DNA of 64,000 nt from Pseudaeromonas sharmana (GCF_042649925.1 NZ_JBHSAF010000006.1:186001-250000); one strand, 5' to 3'. Shown: positions 33,415 to 43,004, counted from the first letter of the stretch. Made by a program: numbers and translations. The notes: generated by a model not told the origin, from the sequence alone.

Positions 33415-34029
33415 ATGAGTAATTTTATCGTCGGTCTCACCGGAGGCATCGGCAGTGGCAAGAGCACGGTTGCCAACCTGTTCAGCGAACTCGGGGTGCC
33501 GGTGATCGATGCCGATCTGCTCGCCCGGGAGCTGGTGGCCCCGGGTTCAGCCGCCCTGGCCGCCATTCACGCCCGGTTTGGCGACACTATGTTACTGGCC
33601 GATGGCAGCTTGGACCGTGCGCAGATGCGGCAGCAGATTTTCGCCGATCCGCAACAGCGGCGCTGGCTGGAAGCCTTGCTGCATCCGCAGATCCGCAGCG
33701 CCATCCTGCACGCCTGTCAGCAAAATACCGCCGCCTATGTCATCCTGATGGCCCCGCTGCTGTTTGAAAATAAGCTCGAGACGCTGGTCAATCGCGTGCT
33801 GACCGTCGACGTCAGCGTCGAAACCCAGATCGCGCGCACCTGTCAACGTGATGGCAATGACCGCACGCTGGTGGAAGCGATCATCGCGGCACAAGTGCCG
33901 CGCGACACCCGTCTGGCGCTCAGCCATGATGTCATCGACAACGAGCAGCGCTCGCTGGAGCAGTTGCGAGCCCACGTTAGTCAGTTACATATCAATTATT
34001 TGGCGTTTGCCTCTCAACACTTGCCGTGA
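33415..34029 (+). CDS. coaE: Dephospho-CoA kinase
   Basis: Final step of coenzyme A synthesis: ATP-dependent 3'-phosphorylation of dephospho-CoA. The P-loop GGIGSGKST is at residues 10-18, followed by VIDADLLARELV and, in the lid, HPQIRSAI and APLLFENKLE. Length 204 (E. coli 206). ATG 33415 is preferred because earlier in-frame codons overlap pilD and do not match the family. The pilD-coaE-zapD-yacG order matches many gammaproteobacteria. Confidence 0.96.
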   Translation: MSNFIVGLTGGIGSGKSTVANLFSELGVPVIDADLLARELVAPGSAALAAIHARFGDTMLLADGSLDRAQMRQQIFADPQQRRWLEALLHPQIRSAILHACQQNTAAYVILMAPLLFENKLETLVNRVLTVDVSVETQIARTCQRDGNDRTLVEAIIAAQVPRDTRLALSHDVIDNEQRSLEQLRAHVSQLHINYLAFASQHLP

Positions 34030-34091
34030 ATGACAGTACACTCGCCCATCATCTTATTGTTTCCGGCCACCGAGCCCGATAGCCCAGAGCC

Positions 34092-34817
34092 ATGCTGACT
34101 TACGAATTCCCACTCAACGAGAAGAGCCGGACTTACCTGCGCTTCGATGCCCTGTTCCAGTTGCTGCGGCAAAATGCCGCTCAGGAGCGCAGCGGGCAAG
34201 CCATCAGCTTTTTTAAAGCCTTGTTTGATTTCATTGAACTCTCCGAGCGCTGCGACATTCGCACCGACTTGATGAAAGATCTGGAAAAGCAGCGCCAGAA
34301 GTTGGAGTCCTTGCGCCAAATGCCCTCGGTGGATACCGAGAAGCTGCAACAGTTGCTGGATCTGCTGGCCAGTCTGATTTACGAACTACCGCGCTCGGTT
34401 CGCGCCGGCACCCGCTTCAAGGAGGACAAGTTCCTCTGCAGCATCCGCCAGCGCTTTGCCATCCCGGGTGGGCTGTGCCCATTCGATGTGCCCATCCTGC
34501 ATCACTGGCTGGGACAACCATTGACCACACGCGTCAGCGATGCAGAAAACTGGCTCAAGGAGCTGGATCTGCTGATGCGTGCCACCGATCAACTGTTACA
34601 GTTATGGCGCGAAAGTGGTCATTTTCAGGCTGAACTGGCCCGTAATGGCTTCTATCAGGACAATGCCGACGGTGCCGAGCTGGTACGTCTGCAAGTCGAC
34701 CCTGCCTGTGGCCACTATCCGACATTGAGCGGTCACAAGACACGTTTTGCTATCCGCTTCCTGCCGCTGGGTGACATCGAGACCAACGATATCGCCTTCC
34801 AGTTGGCCTGCTGCTGA
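34092..34817 (+). CDS. zapD: Cell division protein ZapD
   Basis: Cytoplasmic protein that bundles FtsZ protofilaments by binding the conserved FtsZ C-terminal tail, which in this genome is encoded at 39737-40891. Family hallmarks are YEFPLNEKSRTYLR at the N-terminus, the helical region around FFKALFDFIELSERCD, DLMKDLEKQRQKL and the beta-domain C-terminus. Length 241 (E. coli 247). Confidence 0.95.
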   Translation: MLTYEFPLNEKSRTYLRFDALFQLLRQNAAQERSGQAISFFKALFDFIELSERCDIRTDLMKDLEKQRQKLESLRQMPSVDTEKLQQLLDLLASLIYELPRSVRAGTRFKEDKFLCSIRQRFAIPGGLCPFDVPILHHWLGQPLTTRVSDAENWLKELDLLMRATDQLLQLWRESGHFQAELARNGFYQDNADGAELVRLQVDPACGHYPTLSGHKTRFAIRFLPLGDIETNDIAFQLACC

Positions 34818-34838
34818 TTGCCGCCAGGAGAAAAACGC

Positions 34839-35042
34839 ATGGTCACCGAAGTCAAGTGCCCGACCTGTGGTCAGCCCGTGGTCTGGGGCGAGCAGAGCCC
34901 CTATCGCCCGTTTTGCAGTAAACGTTGCCAGTTGATCGACTTTGGCGAATGGGCAAACGAAGAAAAGCGGATCGCCGGTGAGTCCGGTGAGCCGGACAGT
35001 GATATCTGGTCCGAAGGCAACGGGGGGCCGACGGCACCTTGA
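34839..35042 (+). CDS. yacG: DNA gyrase inhibitor YacG
   Basis: Small zinc protein that binds GyrB and inhibits gyrase. The four cysteines are C7, C10, C26 and C30 (KCPTCGQPV and RPFCSKRCQLIDFGEW). From ATG 34839, with CAGGAG six to nine bases upstream, it is 67 residues, close to the usual 65. The C-terminus is acidic and probably disordered. It follows zapD by 21 bp. Confidence 0.95.
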   Translation: MVTEVKCPTCGQPVVWGEQSPYRPFCSKRCQLIDFGEWANEEKRIAGESGEPDSDIWSEGNGGPTAP

Positions 35043-35064
35043 GCAGCCAGCCCATGTGGCTGGC

Positions 35065-35481
35065 TTACACCTTGTCCGTGCCGTCAGTCGACCGCAGCGC
35101 CATCACGGCTTCTACGATCGGGGTATTGGCCTCTGGAAACACATAGCCCGCCAGTGCGGGTATAGCAACCCAAGACACGGCCTGCCCCTCGCGCCCGGTT
35201 GGCTCACCACTAAAGCTCGTCACGCGCCAGACATCCAGCCGGACCTGTTTGTCCACATAGTCATGATCCACCACCATCAGGGCACGGCATGACAGCACCC
35301 GGATCCCCAGTTCCTCATAGAGCTCCCGCGCCAGAGCCTCTGGCAGCGACTCCCCGGCCTCAACCTTGCCACCTGGAAATTCCCATTTCCCTGCCTGGTG
35401 TTGACTGGCACCACGGCGACTGATCAATACCGCGCCGGCGCCATTTTCAATGACACCGACAGCCACATGCACTCGACTCAT
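35065..35481 (-). CDS. mutT: 8-oxo-dGTP diphosphatase MutT
   Basis: Nudix hydrolase that removes 8-oxo-dGTP from the nucleotide pool. The Nudix box GGKVEAGESLPEALARELYE and following EELGI occupies residues 38-60 with all metal-binding acids. ATG 35481 gives 138 residues with the normal start SRVHVAVGVI; a start at 35508 would add nine unconserved residues. It is convergent with yacG and lies downstream of secA; in E. coli mutT also follows secA. A terminator separates the two. Confidence 0.95.
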   Translation of the reverse strand: MSRVHVAVGVIENGAGAVLISRRGASQHQAGKWEFPGGKVEAGESLPEALARELYEELGIRVLSCRALMVVDHDYVDKQVRLDVWRVTSFSGEPTGREGQAVSWVAIPALAGYVFPEANTPIVEAVMALRSTDGTDKV

Positions 35482-35528
35482 CTGCCTACTCTTCTGTTCA
35501 ATCGCCATTCTACCGCCATGCCAAAAGA

Positions 35529-35551
35529 AAGGGCGGCCTCACGCCGCCCTT
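35529..35551 (-). terminator. Terminator of secA
   Basis: On the minus strand AAGGGCGGC (35551-35543) pairs with GCCGCCCTT (35537-35529) and is followed by TCTTTTGG. It separates secA from mutT. Confidence 0.8.
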
Positions 35552-35569
35552 CATCATGCTGCCAGCGTA

Positions 35570-38293
35570 TTAGCTGATCTGGCCGTGACAATGCTTATAT
35601 TTCTTGCCAGAGCCGCAAGGGCAAGGATCATTGCGCCCCACCTTGTCACCACGCACATACGGCGTCTGACTGCTAGCCTGTTCAGCTTGCGCCGCATCAC
35701 CTTCTTCAGCCAGCCCCTCCGCCTCCGCATGGGTATAATTGCGCGGTGCGGCCTCAGCGCGACGACGCTGCTCCTCAATGGCATCCACATCACGCTCCTG
35801 CACCTGAACGCGGGACAGGATGGTGACCACCTCCAGCTTCAACGACTCCAGCATCTGGGTAAACAGCTCGAAGGATTCGCGCTTGTACTCCTGCTTGGGG
35901 TTCTTCTGCGCGTAACCACGCAGGTGAATGCCCTGACGCAGGTGGTCCATCGCCGCCAAGTGTTCCTTCCACAAGTTGTCGAGGCATTGCAGCATGATCG
36001 ATTTCTCGAACTGATGAATGACCTCATCCCCCACTTGCTCTTTCTTGGCGTTATAGATTCGGGCGGCCTCGGCCACAATCCGGTCGCGCAACAGCTCTTC
36101 GTACAGCTTGTCGTCTTCCGCCAACCACTGCGCCAGTGGCAAATCCAGACTGAAGTCAGCGTGCAGGCGTGCTTCGAGACCGGCAACATCCCAGGTCTCA
36201 TCCAGAGAGTTCGGCGTAATGTACTGGCTGATCACGCTATTAATCACATCGGCGCGGATCGCTTCGATCGTCTCGCTGATGTCGGAGGCTTCCAGCAGTT
36301 CATTGCGTTGCTCGTACACCACCTTACGCTGGTCGTTGGCAACATCATCAAACTCCAGCAGGTTTTTACGAATATCGAAGTTACGCGCTTCCACCTTCCG
36401 CTGGGCATTCTCGATCGCCTTGGTAACCCAAGGGTGCTCGATGGCCTCACCGTACTCCATGCCCAGCTTCTTCATCATGCCCGTGACACGATCGGAGGCA
36501 AAGATACGCATCAGGGTATCTTCCATCGACAGATAGAATCGGGATGAGCCCGGATCCCCCTGACGACCGGACCGGCCACGCAGCTGGTTATCGATCCGGC
36601 GTGACTCGTGACGTTCGGTACCTATGATGTGCAAACCGCCAGCGGCGATGACATCATCATGACGACGCTGCCACTCTGCTTTCACCGCATCGAGTTGCTC
36701 TTGCGTCGGATCCGTCAGCTTGGCCTGCTCGGCCTGCCAGTTCCCGCCCAACACGATATCGGTACCCCGACCAGCCATGTTGGTCGCGATGGTCACAGCC
36801 CCCGGGCGCCCGGCCTCGGCGACAATGTCTGCTTCCATGGCATGGAATTTGGCGTTCAGAACCTGGTGCTTGATCCCCTGCTTGTGCAGTACATTGGAGA
36901 TCAGCTCCGAGTTTTCGATAGAGATGGTCCCCACCAGCACAGGACGCCCCTCCGCCACACGATTCTTGATGTCCTCAACAATCGCCGCATACTTCTCTTC
37001 CGATGTCAGATAGACCAGATCCCCCATGTCATTGCGGATCATCGGACGATTCGTCGGCAGCACAACGGTGTTCAAACCGTAAATTTGCTGGAACTCATAG
37101 GCTTCGGTATCCGCAGTACCGGTCATCCCGGCCAGCTTCTCATACAGACGGAAATAGTTCTGGAACGTGATGGAAGCCAGCGTCTGGTTTTCATTCTGAA
37201 TGCGAACGCCCTCTTTGGCCTCCATCGCCTGATGCAGCCCCTCGGACCAACGACGTCCGGGCATAGTCCGGCCAGTATGCTCGTCGACGATAACCACTTC
37301 GCCATCTTTAACGATGTAATCGACGTTCTTTTCAAACAGCGTATGCGCGCGCAAACCGGCATTCACATGATGCAGCAGGGTGATGTTGCTGGCAGAGAAC
37401 AGGGAGTCTTCAGCACTCATCAGACCATGCTGCTTCAGCAACTCTTCAACGTAGATCTGGCCATTCTCGGTGAGCAGCGCCTGACGAGCTTTCTCATCCA
37501 CCGTGTAGTGACCTTCACCCCGATACTCTTCGCTGTCCTCTTTGTCCTGCTTCTGCAGTAACGGAATCAACTTGTTAATCTGGATATAGAGTTCGGAGCT
37601 GTCTTCAGCGGCGCCGGAGATAATCAGCGGTGTCCGCGCCTCGTCAATCAACACTGAGTCAACTTCATCAACCAGCGCATAAAACAGTGGACGCTGCACC
37701 CGTTGTTCGGCCGCATAAGCCATGTTGTCACGCAGGTAATCGAAGCCGAATTCGTTATTGGTACCGTAGGTAATATCCGCACCATAAGCGACTCGTTTCT
37801 CTTCGTGACTCATTCCAGGCAAATTGCAGCCGACGGTCAGTCCCAGGAATTCAAACAGCGGACGATTCCACTCGGCATCACGACGCGCCAGGTAATCGTT
37901 GACCGTCACTATGTGTACGCCACGCCCGGTCAGGCCATTCAAATAGGCCGGCAGGGTTGCGGTCAGTGTCTTGCCTTCACCCGTCTTCATTTCCGCGATC
38001 TGGTTGTTGTTCAACACCATACCGCCCATCAACTGGACATCAAAGTGACGCATACCAAATACGCGCTTGGACGCTTCACGCACGGTGGCGAAGGCCTCCG
38101 GCAGCAACTGCTCCAGCAGTTCACCCTGTTCGATACGTTGGCGAAACTCGGCCGTCTTGGCCTTCAGATCGGCATCGGAGAGGGCCTCGAATTGAGGCTC
38201 CATGGCATTAATCTGTTTAACGATCTTGCGGAGCTTCTTCAGCGTGCGCTCGTTGCTGCTGCCAACGATTTTGGTAATTAAACTTGTAATCAT
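35570..38293 (-). CDS. secA: Preprotein translocase ATPase SecA
   Basis: ATPase motor that drives secretory proteins through SecYEG. Walker A GEGKT is near residues 105-109, DEVDS is the Walker B region, followed by the preprotein cross-linking domain, motif GTERHESRRIDNQLRGR, and the C-terminal zinc site C891, C893, C902, H903 (CPCGSGKKYKHCHG) that binds SecB. ATG 38293 gives 907 residues starting like E. coli SecA; an in-frame ATG at 38392 would add 33 residues with no family match. The usual regulator secM is not recognisable upstream. Confidence 0.97.
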   Translation of the reverse strand: MITSLITKIVGSSNERTLKKLRKIVKQINAMEPQFEALSDADLKAKTAEFRQRIEQGELLEQLLPEAFATVREASKRVFGMRHFDVQLMGGMVLNNNQIAEMKTGEGKTLTATLPAYLNGLTGRGVHIVTVNDYLARRDAEWNRPLFEFLGLTVGCNLPGMSHEEKRVAYGADITYGTNNEFGFDYLRDNMAYAAEQRVQRPLFYALVDEVDSVLIDEARTPLIISGAAEDSSELYIQINKLIPLLQKQDKEDSEEYRGEGHYTVDEKARQALLTENGQIYVEELLKQHGLMSAEDSLFSASNITLLHHVNAGLRAHTLFEKNVDYIVKDGEVVIVDEHTGRTMPGRRWSEGLHQAMEAKEGVRIQNENQTLASITFQNYFRLYEKLAGMTGTADTEAYEFQQIYGLNTVVLPTNRPMIRNDMGDLVYLTSEEKYAAIVEDIKNRVAEGRPVLVGTISIENSELISNVLHKQGIKHQVLNAKFHAMEADIVAEAGRPGAVTIATNMAGRGTDIVLGGNWQAEQAKLTDPTQEQLDAVKAEWQRRHDDVIAAGGLHIIGTERHESRRIDNQLRGRSGRQGDPGSSRFYLSMEDTLMRIFASDRVTGMMKKLGMEYGEAIEHPWVTKAIENAQRKVEARNFDIRKNLLEFDDVANDQRKVVYEQRNELLEASDISETIEAIRADVINSVISQYITPNSLDETWDVAGLEARLHADFSLDLPLAQWLAEDDKLYEELLRDRIVAEAARIYNAKKEQVGDEVIHQFEKSIMLQCLDNLWKEHLAAMDHLRQGIHLRGYAQKNPKQEYKRESFELFTQMLESLKLEVVTILSRVQVQERDVDAIEEQRRRAEAAPRNYTHAEAEGLAEEGDAAQAEQASSQTPYVRGDKVGRNDPCPCGSGKKYKHCHGQIS

Positions 38294-38706
38294 CGTAACC
38301 AACTCTCTGGTTGTCTTTTGCTCCACACTGGTGAAGCGCCACGTTATCAAACACTCTTGTTTTCGGGACCCAATGCCATGCGAAAAAGGCATTAATCGAT
38401 AATGAATACCGCCCCGACGTAATGGCAGCCATCAGCTGCCAAGCCGCGCCCTATCTTACCCCAGTACCATGACAGACTCGCATCCACCTCGATGCCAGAG
38501 ACAAGAAAACAAACAGAAATCACACTCTGCCAAGATATGGTGTCTTGGCGGCTTCATTTCAAGCCTAGCGAGCCAAGCCTTGCGAGCCGTCGCTGATTTA
38601 CTGCAGTTTGCCGAGGGTAGCATAAACCCTTATCAAAAAAGCAAACAAAAAGGCACCGGGGAGAGAAGCCGGTGCCTTTACGGTTATTTGGTGACCACGG
38701 TAAATA
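38294..38706 (-). other. lpxC-secA intergenic leader region
   Basis: The 413-bp gap starts with the lpxC terminator. Downstream on the minus strand are a possible -10 TATGCT, a 55-codon cysteine-rich reading frame (38623-38456), a GCCAAGA/TCTTGGC hairpin (38529-38549) and a GGCAGC/GCTGCC hairpin (38424-38440), all before the secA start. In E. coli this place holds secM. No SecM arrest motif is seen in any frame. Confidence 0.5.
38645..38679 (-). terminator. Terminator of lpxC
   Basis: On the minus strand AAAGGCACCGG (38679-38669) pairs with CCGGTGCCTTT (38659-38649) and is followed by TTTTG. It separates the dcw-lpxC unit from secA. Confidence 0.85.
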
Positions 38707-39630
38707 TCAGGCGTAAGCCAGTTGTCCGTCCGCGAACGGTACCGGCGAAGCTTGCTTCTGATCTTCGAAGGTAACCATTTCCCACGCTTCGGCATCGTTC
38801 AGCAAGGTGCGCAACAACTGGTTGTTAACGGCATGCCCTGTTTTATATGCGCTGAACTCACCGAGAATCGTGTGATTGCCCATATACAGGTCACCCACCG
38901 CATCCAGCATCTTGTGTTTGACGAATTCATCGTCATAACGCAAACCTTCGTCGTTCAGAACACGGTAGTCATCCATCACAACGGCATTTTCCAGACTGCC
39001 ACCCAGCGCGAGGTTCTTGGAGTGCATGAACTCGACGTCCTTCATGAAACAGAAGGTACGTGCACGACTCAGTTCACGCACAAAAGCCGCGCCACTGAAG
39101 TTCAGGCTCAGCATCTGCTTGGCCGGATCCATCACCGGGTGTTTGAAGTCGATACGCAGGTTCATGCGGAAACCTTTGTTATACGGCTTCAGCTCAGCCC
39201 ACTTGTCACCGTCTTCGACTCGTACCGTCTTCTTGATACGAATAAAACGCTTGGGGGCATTCAATTCTTCAATGCCCGCAGACTGCAGCAGGAAAATAAA
39301 CGGATGCGAACTGCCATCCATGACCGGTAGTTCTGGCGCGTCCACTTCGACATACAAATTATCGATACCGAACGCAGCCAATGCTGCGGACAAGTGCTCC
39401 ACAGTAGAGATACGGACACCCTCATCGTTTACCAGAGCGGTACACAGGACGGTATCACGCACAGCCTCGGCCTGAGCAGGGATCTCGACTGCCGGCTGCA
39501 AATCAGTACGCACATAGACGATACCGGTATTGGCTGGCGCCGGTCGGAAGGTTACGGAAACCTTGCGTCCGGAGTGCAGACCGACACCTGTCGCCTGTAC
39601 GCTTTGCTTGAGAGTGCGTTGTTTAATCAT
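38707..39630 (-). CDS. lpxC: UDP-3-O-acyl-N-acetylglucosamine deacetylase LpxC
   Basis: Zinc enzyme for the committed step of lipid A synthesis. The zinc ligands are H79 (STVEHLSAAL), H239 and D243 (FVKHKMLDAVGD), with the catalytic Glu in this region (VMDGSS near 105). ATG 39630 gives 307 residues (E. coli 305); the longer reading frame upstream overlaps ftsZ and is not conserved. The C-terminal residues are small and hydrophobic (DGQLAYA), resembling the degradation tail recognised by FtsH. In the dcw order it follows ftsZ. Confidence 0.97.
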   Translation of the reverse strand: MIKQRTLKQSVQATGVGLHSGRKVSVTFRPAPANTGIVYVRTDLQPAVEIPAQAEAVRDTVLCTALVNDEGVRISTVEHLSAALAAFGIDNLYVEVDAPELPVMDGSSHPFIFLLQSAGIEELNAPKRFIRIKKTVRVEDGDKWAELKPYNKGFRMNLRIDFKHPVMDPAKQMLSLNFSGAAFVRELSRARTFCFMKDVEFMHSKNLALGGSLENAVVMDDYRVLNDEGLRYDDEFVKHKMLDAVGDLYMGNHTILGEFSAYKTGHAVNNQLLRTLLNDAEAWEMVTFEDQKQASPVPFADGQLAYA

Positions 39631-39677
39631 ATCCTCACCTTGATCAGCGAGCTGGTCAGACCAACTCTCAGTTACGC

Positions 39678-39707
39678 ATACTACCATAGGCGTTGCGCAA
39701 ATGCTAA
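39678..39707 (-). promoter_or_regulatory. Candidate lpxC promoter
   Basis: On the minus strand TTAGCA (39707-39702), an 18-bp spacer and TAGTAT (39683-39678) lie in the 106-bp gap between ftsZ and lpxC. Confidence 0.4.
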
Positions 39708-39736
39708 TCGTGTCACACTTCTGTCTTCTGCTGTGC

Positions 39737-40891
39737 TTAATCTGCTTGTTTGCGCAGGAACGCCGGAATATCCAGATAATCCGGTTCGGCACGGCTCTGT
39801 ACCGGCTCGGCATTGACCGCCTTCGGGCGCTCTTCGACGAACTGGCTCATCGGTGCATCCTGCAACATGGAACGCAGAGGACGCTCCGGTTTCTGGGCAT
39901 TTTTCACCAGCGTGATCTCGGGCTTGCGCTCCTGACCGATACCGGTAGCCACCACGGTGACACGCAGTTCGTCCTGCATGTTGGGATCGATGACGGCCCC
40001 GACAACCACGGTGGCGTTTTCCGATGCGAAAGCCTTGACGGCATTACCAACCGTCTCAAACTCTTCCATCGTCACGTCCATACCCGCCGTGATATTCACG
40101 AGGATACCGCGCGCGCCGGCCAAATCGACGTCTTCCAGTAACGGGCTGGAAATGGCTTTTTCTGCCGCCTCTTCGGCGCGATCATCGCCACGTGCATAAC
40201 CGGTCCCCATCATGGCGGTTCCCATTTCACGCATAACGGTGCGCACGTCGGCAAAGTCGACGTTAATCAAGCCCGGACGGGTAATCAGTTCTGCAATCCC
40301 CTGGACCGCCCCCAACAGCACATCGTTGGCGGCCTTGAAGGCTTCCAGCAGGCTGACGCCCTTACCCAGAACGCGCAGCAGTTTGTCATTCGGGATCGTA
40401 ATCAGCGAATCAACATGCTTTGACAGCTCATCAATCCCCTGCAGCGCATAATTCATGCGCTTCTTGCCTTCGAAATTGAACGGCTTGGTGACGACGGCCA
40501 CGGTCAGGATCCCCAACTCCTTGGCGACTTCAGCGACGACGGGGGCAGCACCGGTCCCGGTACCGCCACCCATGCCGGCCGCGATAAAGACCATGTCAGA
40601 GCCTTCCAGCATCTGGCGGATATCATCACGGTTTTCCAGTGCCGCTTCACGGCCAATCTCTGGATTGGCACCTGCGCCCAGGCCTTTGGTGATATTGCCA
40701 CCGATTTGCACCGTCGTTTCAGCACCAGAATTACGCAGCGCCTGCGCATCGGTGTTGATGGCAATAAAGTGCACACCCTCGATGCTCTCACGGACCATAT
40801 GCTCGACGGCATTGCCACCGCCACCACCGACGCCAATCACTTTGATGACGGCATCATCACCCTGGCTTCCAACCGGTTCAAACGTAAACAT
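39737..40891 (-). CDS. ftsZ: Cell division GTPase FtsZ
   Basis: Tubulin homologue that forms the division ring. The GTP-binding loop GGGTGTG is at 108-114, preceded by GVGGGGGNAV, with the T7 synergy loop around NVDFADVRTVM. The last residues DYLDIPAFLRKQAD form the conserved tail that binds FtsA, ZipA and ZapD. ATG 40891 gives 384 residues (E. coli 383); ATG 40924 would add 11 unconserved residues. It follows ftsA by 36 bp. Confidence 0.98.
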   Translation of the reverse strand: MFTFEPVGSQGDDAVIKVIGVGGGGGNAVEHMVRESIEGVHFIAINTDAQALRNSGAETTVQIGGNITKGLGAGANPEIGREAALENRDDIRQMLEGSDMVFIAAGMGGGTGTGAAPVVAEVAKELGILTVAVVTKPFNFEGKKRMNYALQGIDELSKHVDSLITIPNDKLLRVLGKGVSLLEAFKAANDVLLGAVQGIAELITRPGLINVDFADVRTVMREMGTAMMGTGYARGDDRAEEAAEKAISSPLLEDVDLAGARGILVNITAGMDVTMEEFETVGNAVKAFASENATVVVGAVIDPNMQDELRVTVVATGIGQERKPEITLVKNAQKPERPLRSMLQDAPMSQFVEERPKAVNAEPVQSRAEPDYLDIPAFLRKQAD

Positions 40892-40927
40892 GATTCTCTC
40901 TCCGCACGATTTGCTTGCTAGCAAAAA

Positions 40928-42184
40928 TCAAAACTCGCCACGTAACCAATTGCTCAGTCGCTGGAACATGCCACCAACACTGGCCTTGACGTTACTGTCC
41001 TTGCTTCCTTTGGACTGGTGAAGCTTGCCGTATTGCAACAGGCCCACAGCGGTAGAAAACACCGGCGCCTGTACATAGTCCGTCAGTCCACGTACGTTCT
41101 CGGGCTCGCCGACACGGACCTGGCACTGGAATATCTGTTCTGCACACTCGACGACCCCTTCGATTTGGGCTGAGCCGCCGGTCAGCACCACCCCGGCCGC
41201 CAGCTGGTGCTTGACGCCCTGGGCTCGAAGTTCGTTCTGCATCTTGCTGATTTCGTCCTGAACCAGCCCCAGTAGCTCACAATACCGCGGCTCAATCACT
41301 TCAGCCAAGGTTTGACGTTGCAAACTGCGCGCTGGACGACCTCCAACGCTCGGAACTTCGATAGTGTCTTCTTTGCTGACCAGGCGACCGAGGGCACTGC
41401 CGTAGCGTACCTTGATCGCCTCGGCATCCAGCGGCGGTGTTCCGAAGGCATAGGCGATGTCGCTGGTCACGGTGTTGCCCGCATACGGAATCACCTTGCT
41501 ATAGCGCAAAGCGCCACCGGTGAACATGGCGATATCCATGGTACCACCACCGATATCGACGACACAGACGCCCAGCTCTTTCTCATCTTCCGTCAACACG
41601 GCATAGCTTGAGGCCAATGCCGAGAAAATCATCTGGTCGACCTTCAGCCCCACCCGCTCGACGCACTTTTCAATATTGCGCGCCATATCGTTATGGCAGG
41701 TAATCAGATGCACTTTGGCACCCATGCGCACCCCGGAAAGGCCGATCGGGTTCTTGATTCCTTCCTGATAATCGATCGAGTACTCCTGGGGCAGCACATG
41801 CAGCACGCGATGCTCGTCCGGAAGACGGACCGATTTCGCCGTATGAATCACGTTATCCACGTCATCCTGTGTGACCTCCTCATCGGAGATCGGCACCATG
41901 CCCTTTTCATTCCGGCACTCGATATGGCGCCCGGAAATACCGAGGAAGACAGACGAAATATGGCAATCGGCCATCATCTCGGCTTCGTCAACCGCACGTT
42001 GCAACGACTTGACGACCGACTCGAGATCATTCACTCCCCCTTTATCCATGCCGCGCGCGGAATGGGTACCGAGGCCAATGATATTGATCTCGCCATCCGG
42101 CAAGACTTCCCCCACTAATACGGCCACCTTGGTGGTGCCGATATCAAGTCCGACGATCAGATTTCTGTCTGTGGTCTTGGTCAT
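40928..42184 (-). CDS. ftsA: Cell division protein FtsA
   Basis: Actin-like ATPase that tethers FtsZ to the membrane. It begins LIVGLDIGTTKVAVLVGE, the phosphate-1 region, with VVDIGGGTMDIA as phosphate-2 and VVLTGGSAQIEG as the adenosine motif. The C-terminal amphipathic helix FQRLSNWLRGEF is the membrane-targeting sequence. ATG 42184 gives 418 residues (E. coli 420) and overlaps ftsQ by 41 bp; an earlier start at 42232 would lie deeper in ftsQ. Confidence 0.97.
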   Translation of the reverse strand: MTKTTDRNLIVGLDIGTTKVAVLVGEVLPDGEINIIGLGTHSARGMDKGGVNDLESVVKSLQRAVDEAEMMADCHISSVFLGISGRHIECRNEKGMVPISDEEVTQDDVDNVIHTAKSVRLPDEHRVLHVLPQEYSIDYQEGIKNPIGLSGVRMGAKVHLITCHNDMARNIEKCVERVGLKVDQMIFSALASSYAVLTEDEKELGVCVVDIGGGTMDIAMFTGGALRYSKVIPYAGNTVTSDIAYAFGTPPLDAEAIKVRYGSALGRLVSKEDTIEVPSVGGRPARSLQRQTLAEVIEPRYCELLGLVQDEISKMQNELRAQGVKHQLAAGVVLTGGSAQIEGVVECAEQIFQCQVRVGEPENVRGLTDYVQAPVFSTAVGLLQYGKLHQSKGSKDSNVKASVGGMFQRLSNWLRGEF

Positions 42185-42923
42185 TACCAGTCCCTTCAAT
42201 TGGTTTCCATCCCACAGCAAAGCCGGTGTCATATCTCAGATCCAGATAAGCAATCTGCTCACGAGGATCCAGTTGCGGATAGACATCGATAAATCGCTGC
42301 AGCCGCGCTCCGGTATCAGCCCGCCCCAGAATCAACAGGGGACCGTCTTTGATTTTGACCTCCCAAGAGTGTCGTTTGGTCAAATTCACCGACTCGATGT
42401 GATAACCGTTAAGCGCCAGGATGCGCTCATAGTTCTTGTATTCTTCCCAGATGCGATTGGCCATGTCATCAGGACCAGACAATCGCACCAGGGGATGTTT
42501 CAATCGCTCCAGCGGCGCCTTGAAAATACCGCCCTTATCACTCAGCAGACGGTCTTCCCCCCAACGCGCACGAGGAGACTGTTCTATCACGTACACATAC
42601 AACAACGCCGGCCAACGCTTGCGCACTGACGCCTGGTAAACCCAGGGCAGTGCTTCGATCTGTTGCTGCACATCATTGACGTCCAGTTTGAAGAAGTTAC
42701 TGACTGCAGGGTCGGCTCGTAACGTCTCGCGGACATCCGCCACCGTGACATAATCGAGCTTGCCCTGCACCACCAGACCCTCCACCGGGATCCGATCTTC
42801 CTCAAAAAACCAGCGCTTGATGTCATTCGCCGCTGAACTCAGCCCATACAGCACTGCTGCGAAAAACAGCACGCCGAACAGAAATTCTCCCCGGGTGCGG
42901 TTGCGCGAGACCACTTCACTCAT
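42144..42923 (-). CDS. ftsQ: Cell division protein FtsQ
   Basis: Bitopic divisome protein that recruits FtsL-FtsB. A cytoplasmic N-terminus is followed by a membrane helix at about 13-32 and a periplasmic POTRA domain (PVEGLVVQGKLDYVT...) and beta domain to about 245. Length 259 (E. coli 276). The end overlaps ftsA by 41 bp. Unlike in E. coli there is no ddlB before it; the 139-bp gap to murC holds a promoter. Confidence 0.94.
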   Translation of the reverse strand: MSEVVSRNRTRGEFLFGVLFFAAVLYGLSSAANDIKRWFFEEDRIPVEGLVVQGKLDYVTVADVRETLRADPAVSNFFKLDVNDVQQQIEALPWVYQASVRKRWPALLYVYVIEQSPRARWGEDRLLSDKGGIFKAPLERLKHPLVRLSGPDDMANRIWEEYKNYERILALNGYHIESVNLTKRHSWEVKIKDGPLLILGRADTGARLQRFIDVYPQLDPREQIAYLDLRYDTGFAVGWKPIEGTGNDQDHRQKSDRRT

Positions 42924-43004
42924 GCCGTTGCGTCCGCCATACCATCGTTATTGCGCTCCTTTGCCAGTGCAGAATGCACAACACCGGCAAAAATCAAGGG
43001 TGAC

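Noticed and set aside
38217..38432. A 71-codon frame overlapping the secA start
   Set aside because: It runs out of frame through the conserved secA N-terminus and has no recognisable composition; overlap of this type is expected by chance in GC-rich DNA.
38456..38623. A 55-codon frame upstream of secA as a secM gene
   Set aside because: No signal sequence and no arrest motif are visible, and the ribosome-binding site is weak. It is kept only as a finding, not as a gene.
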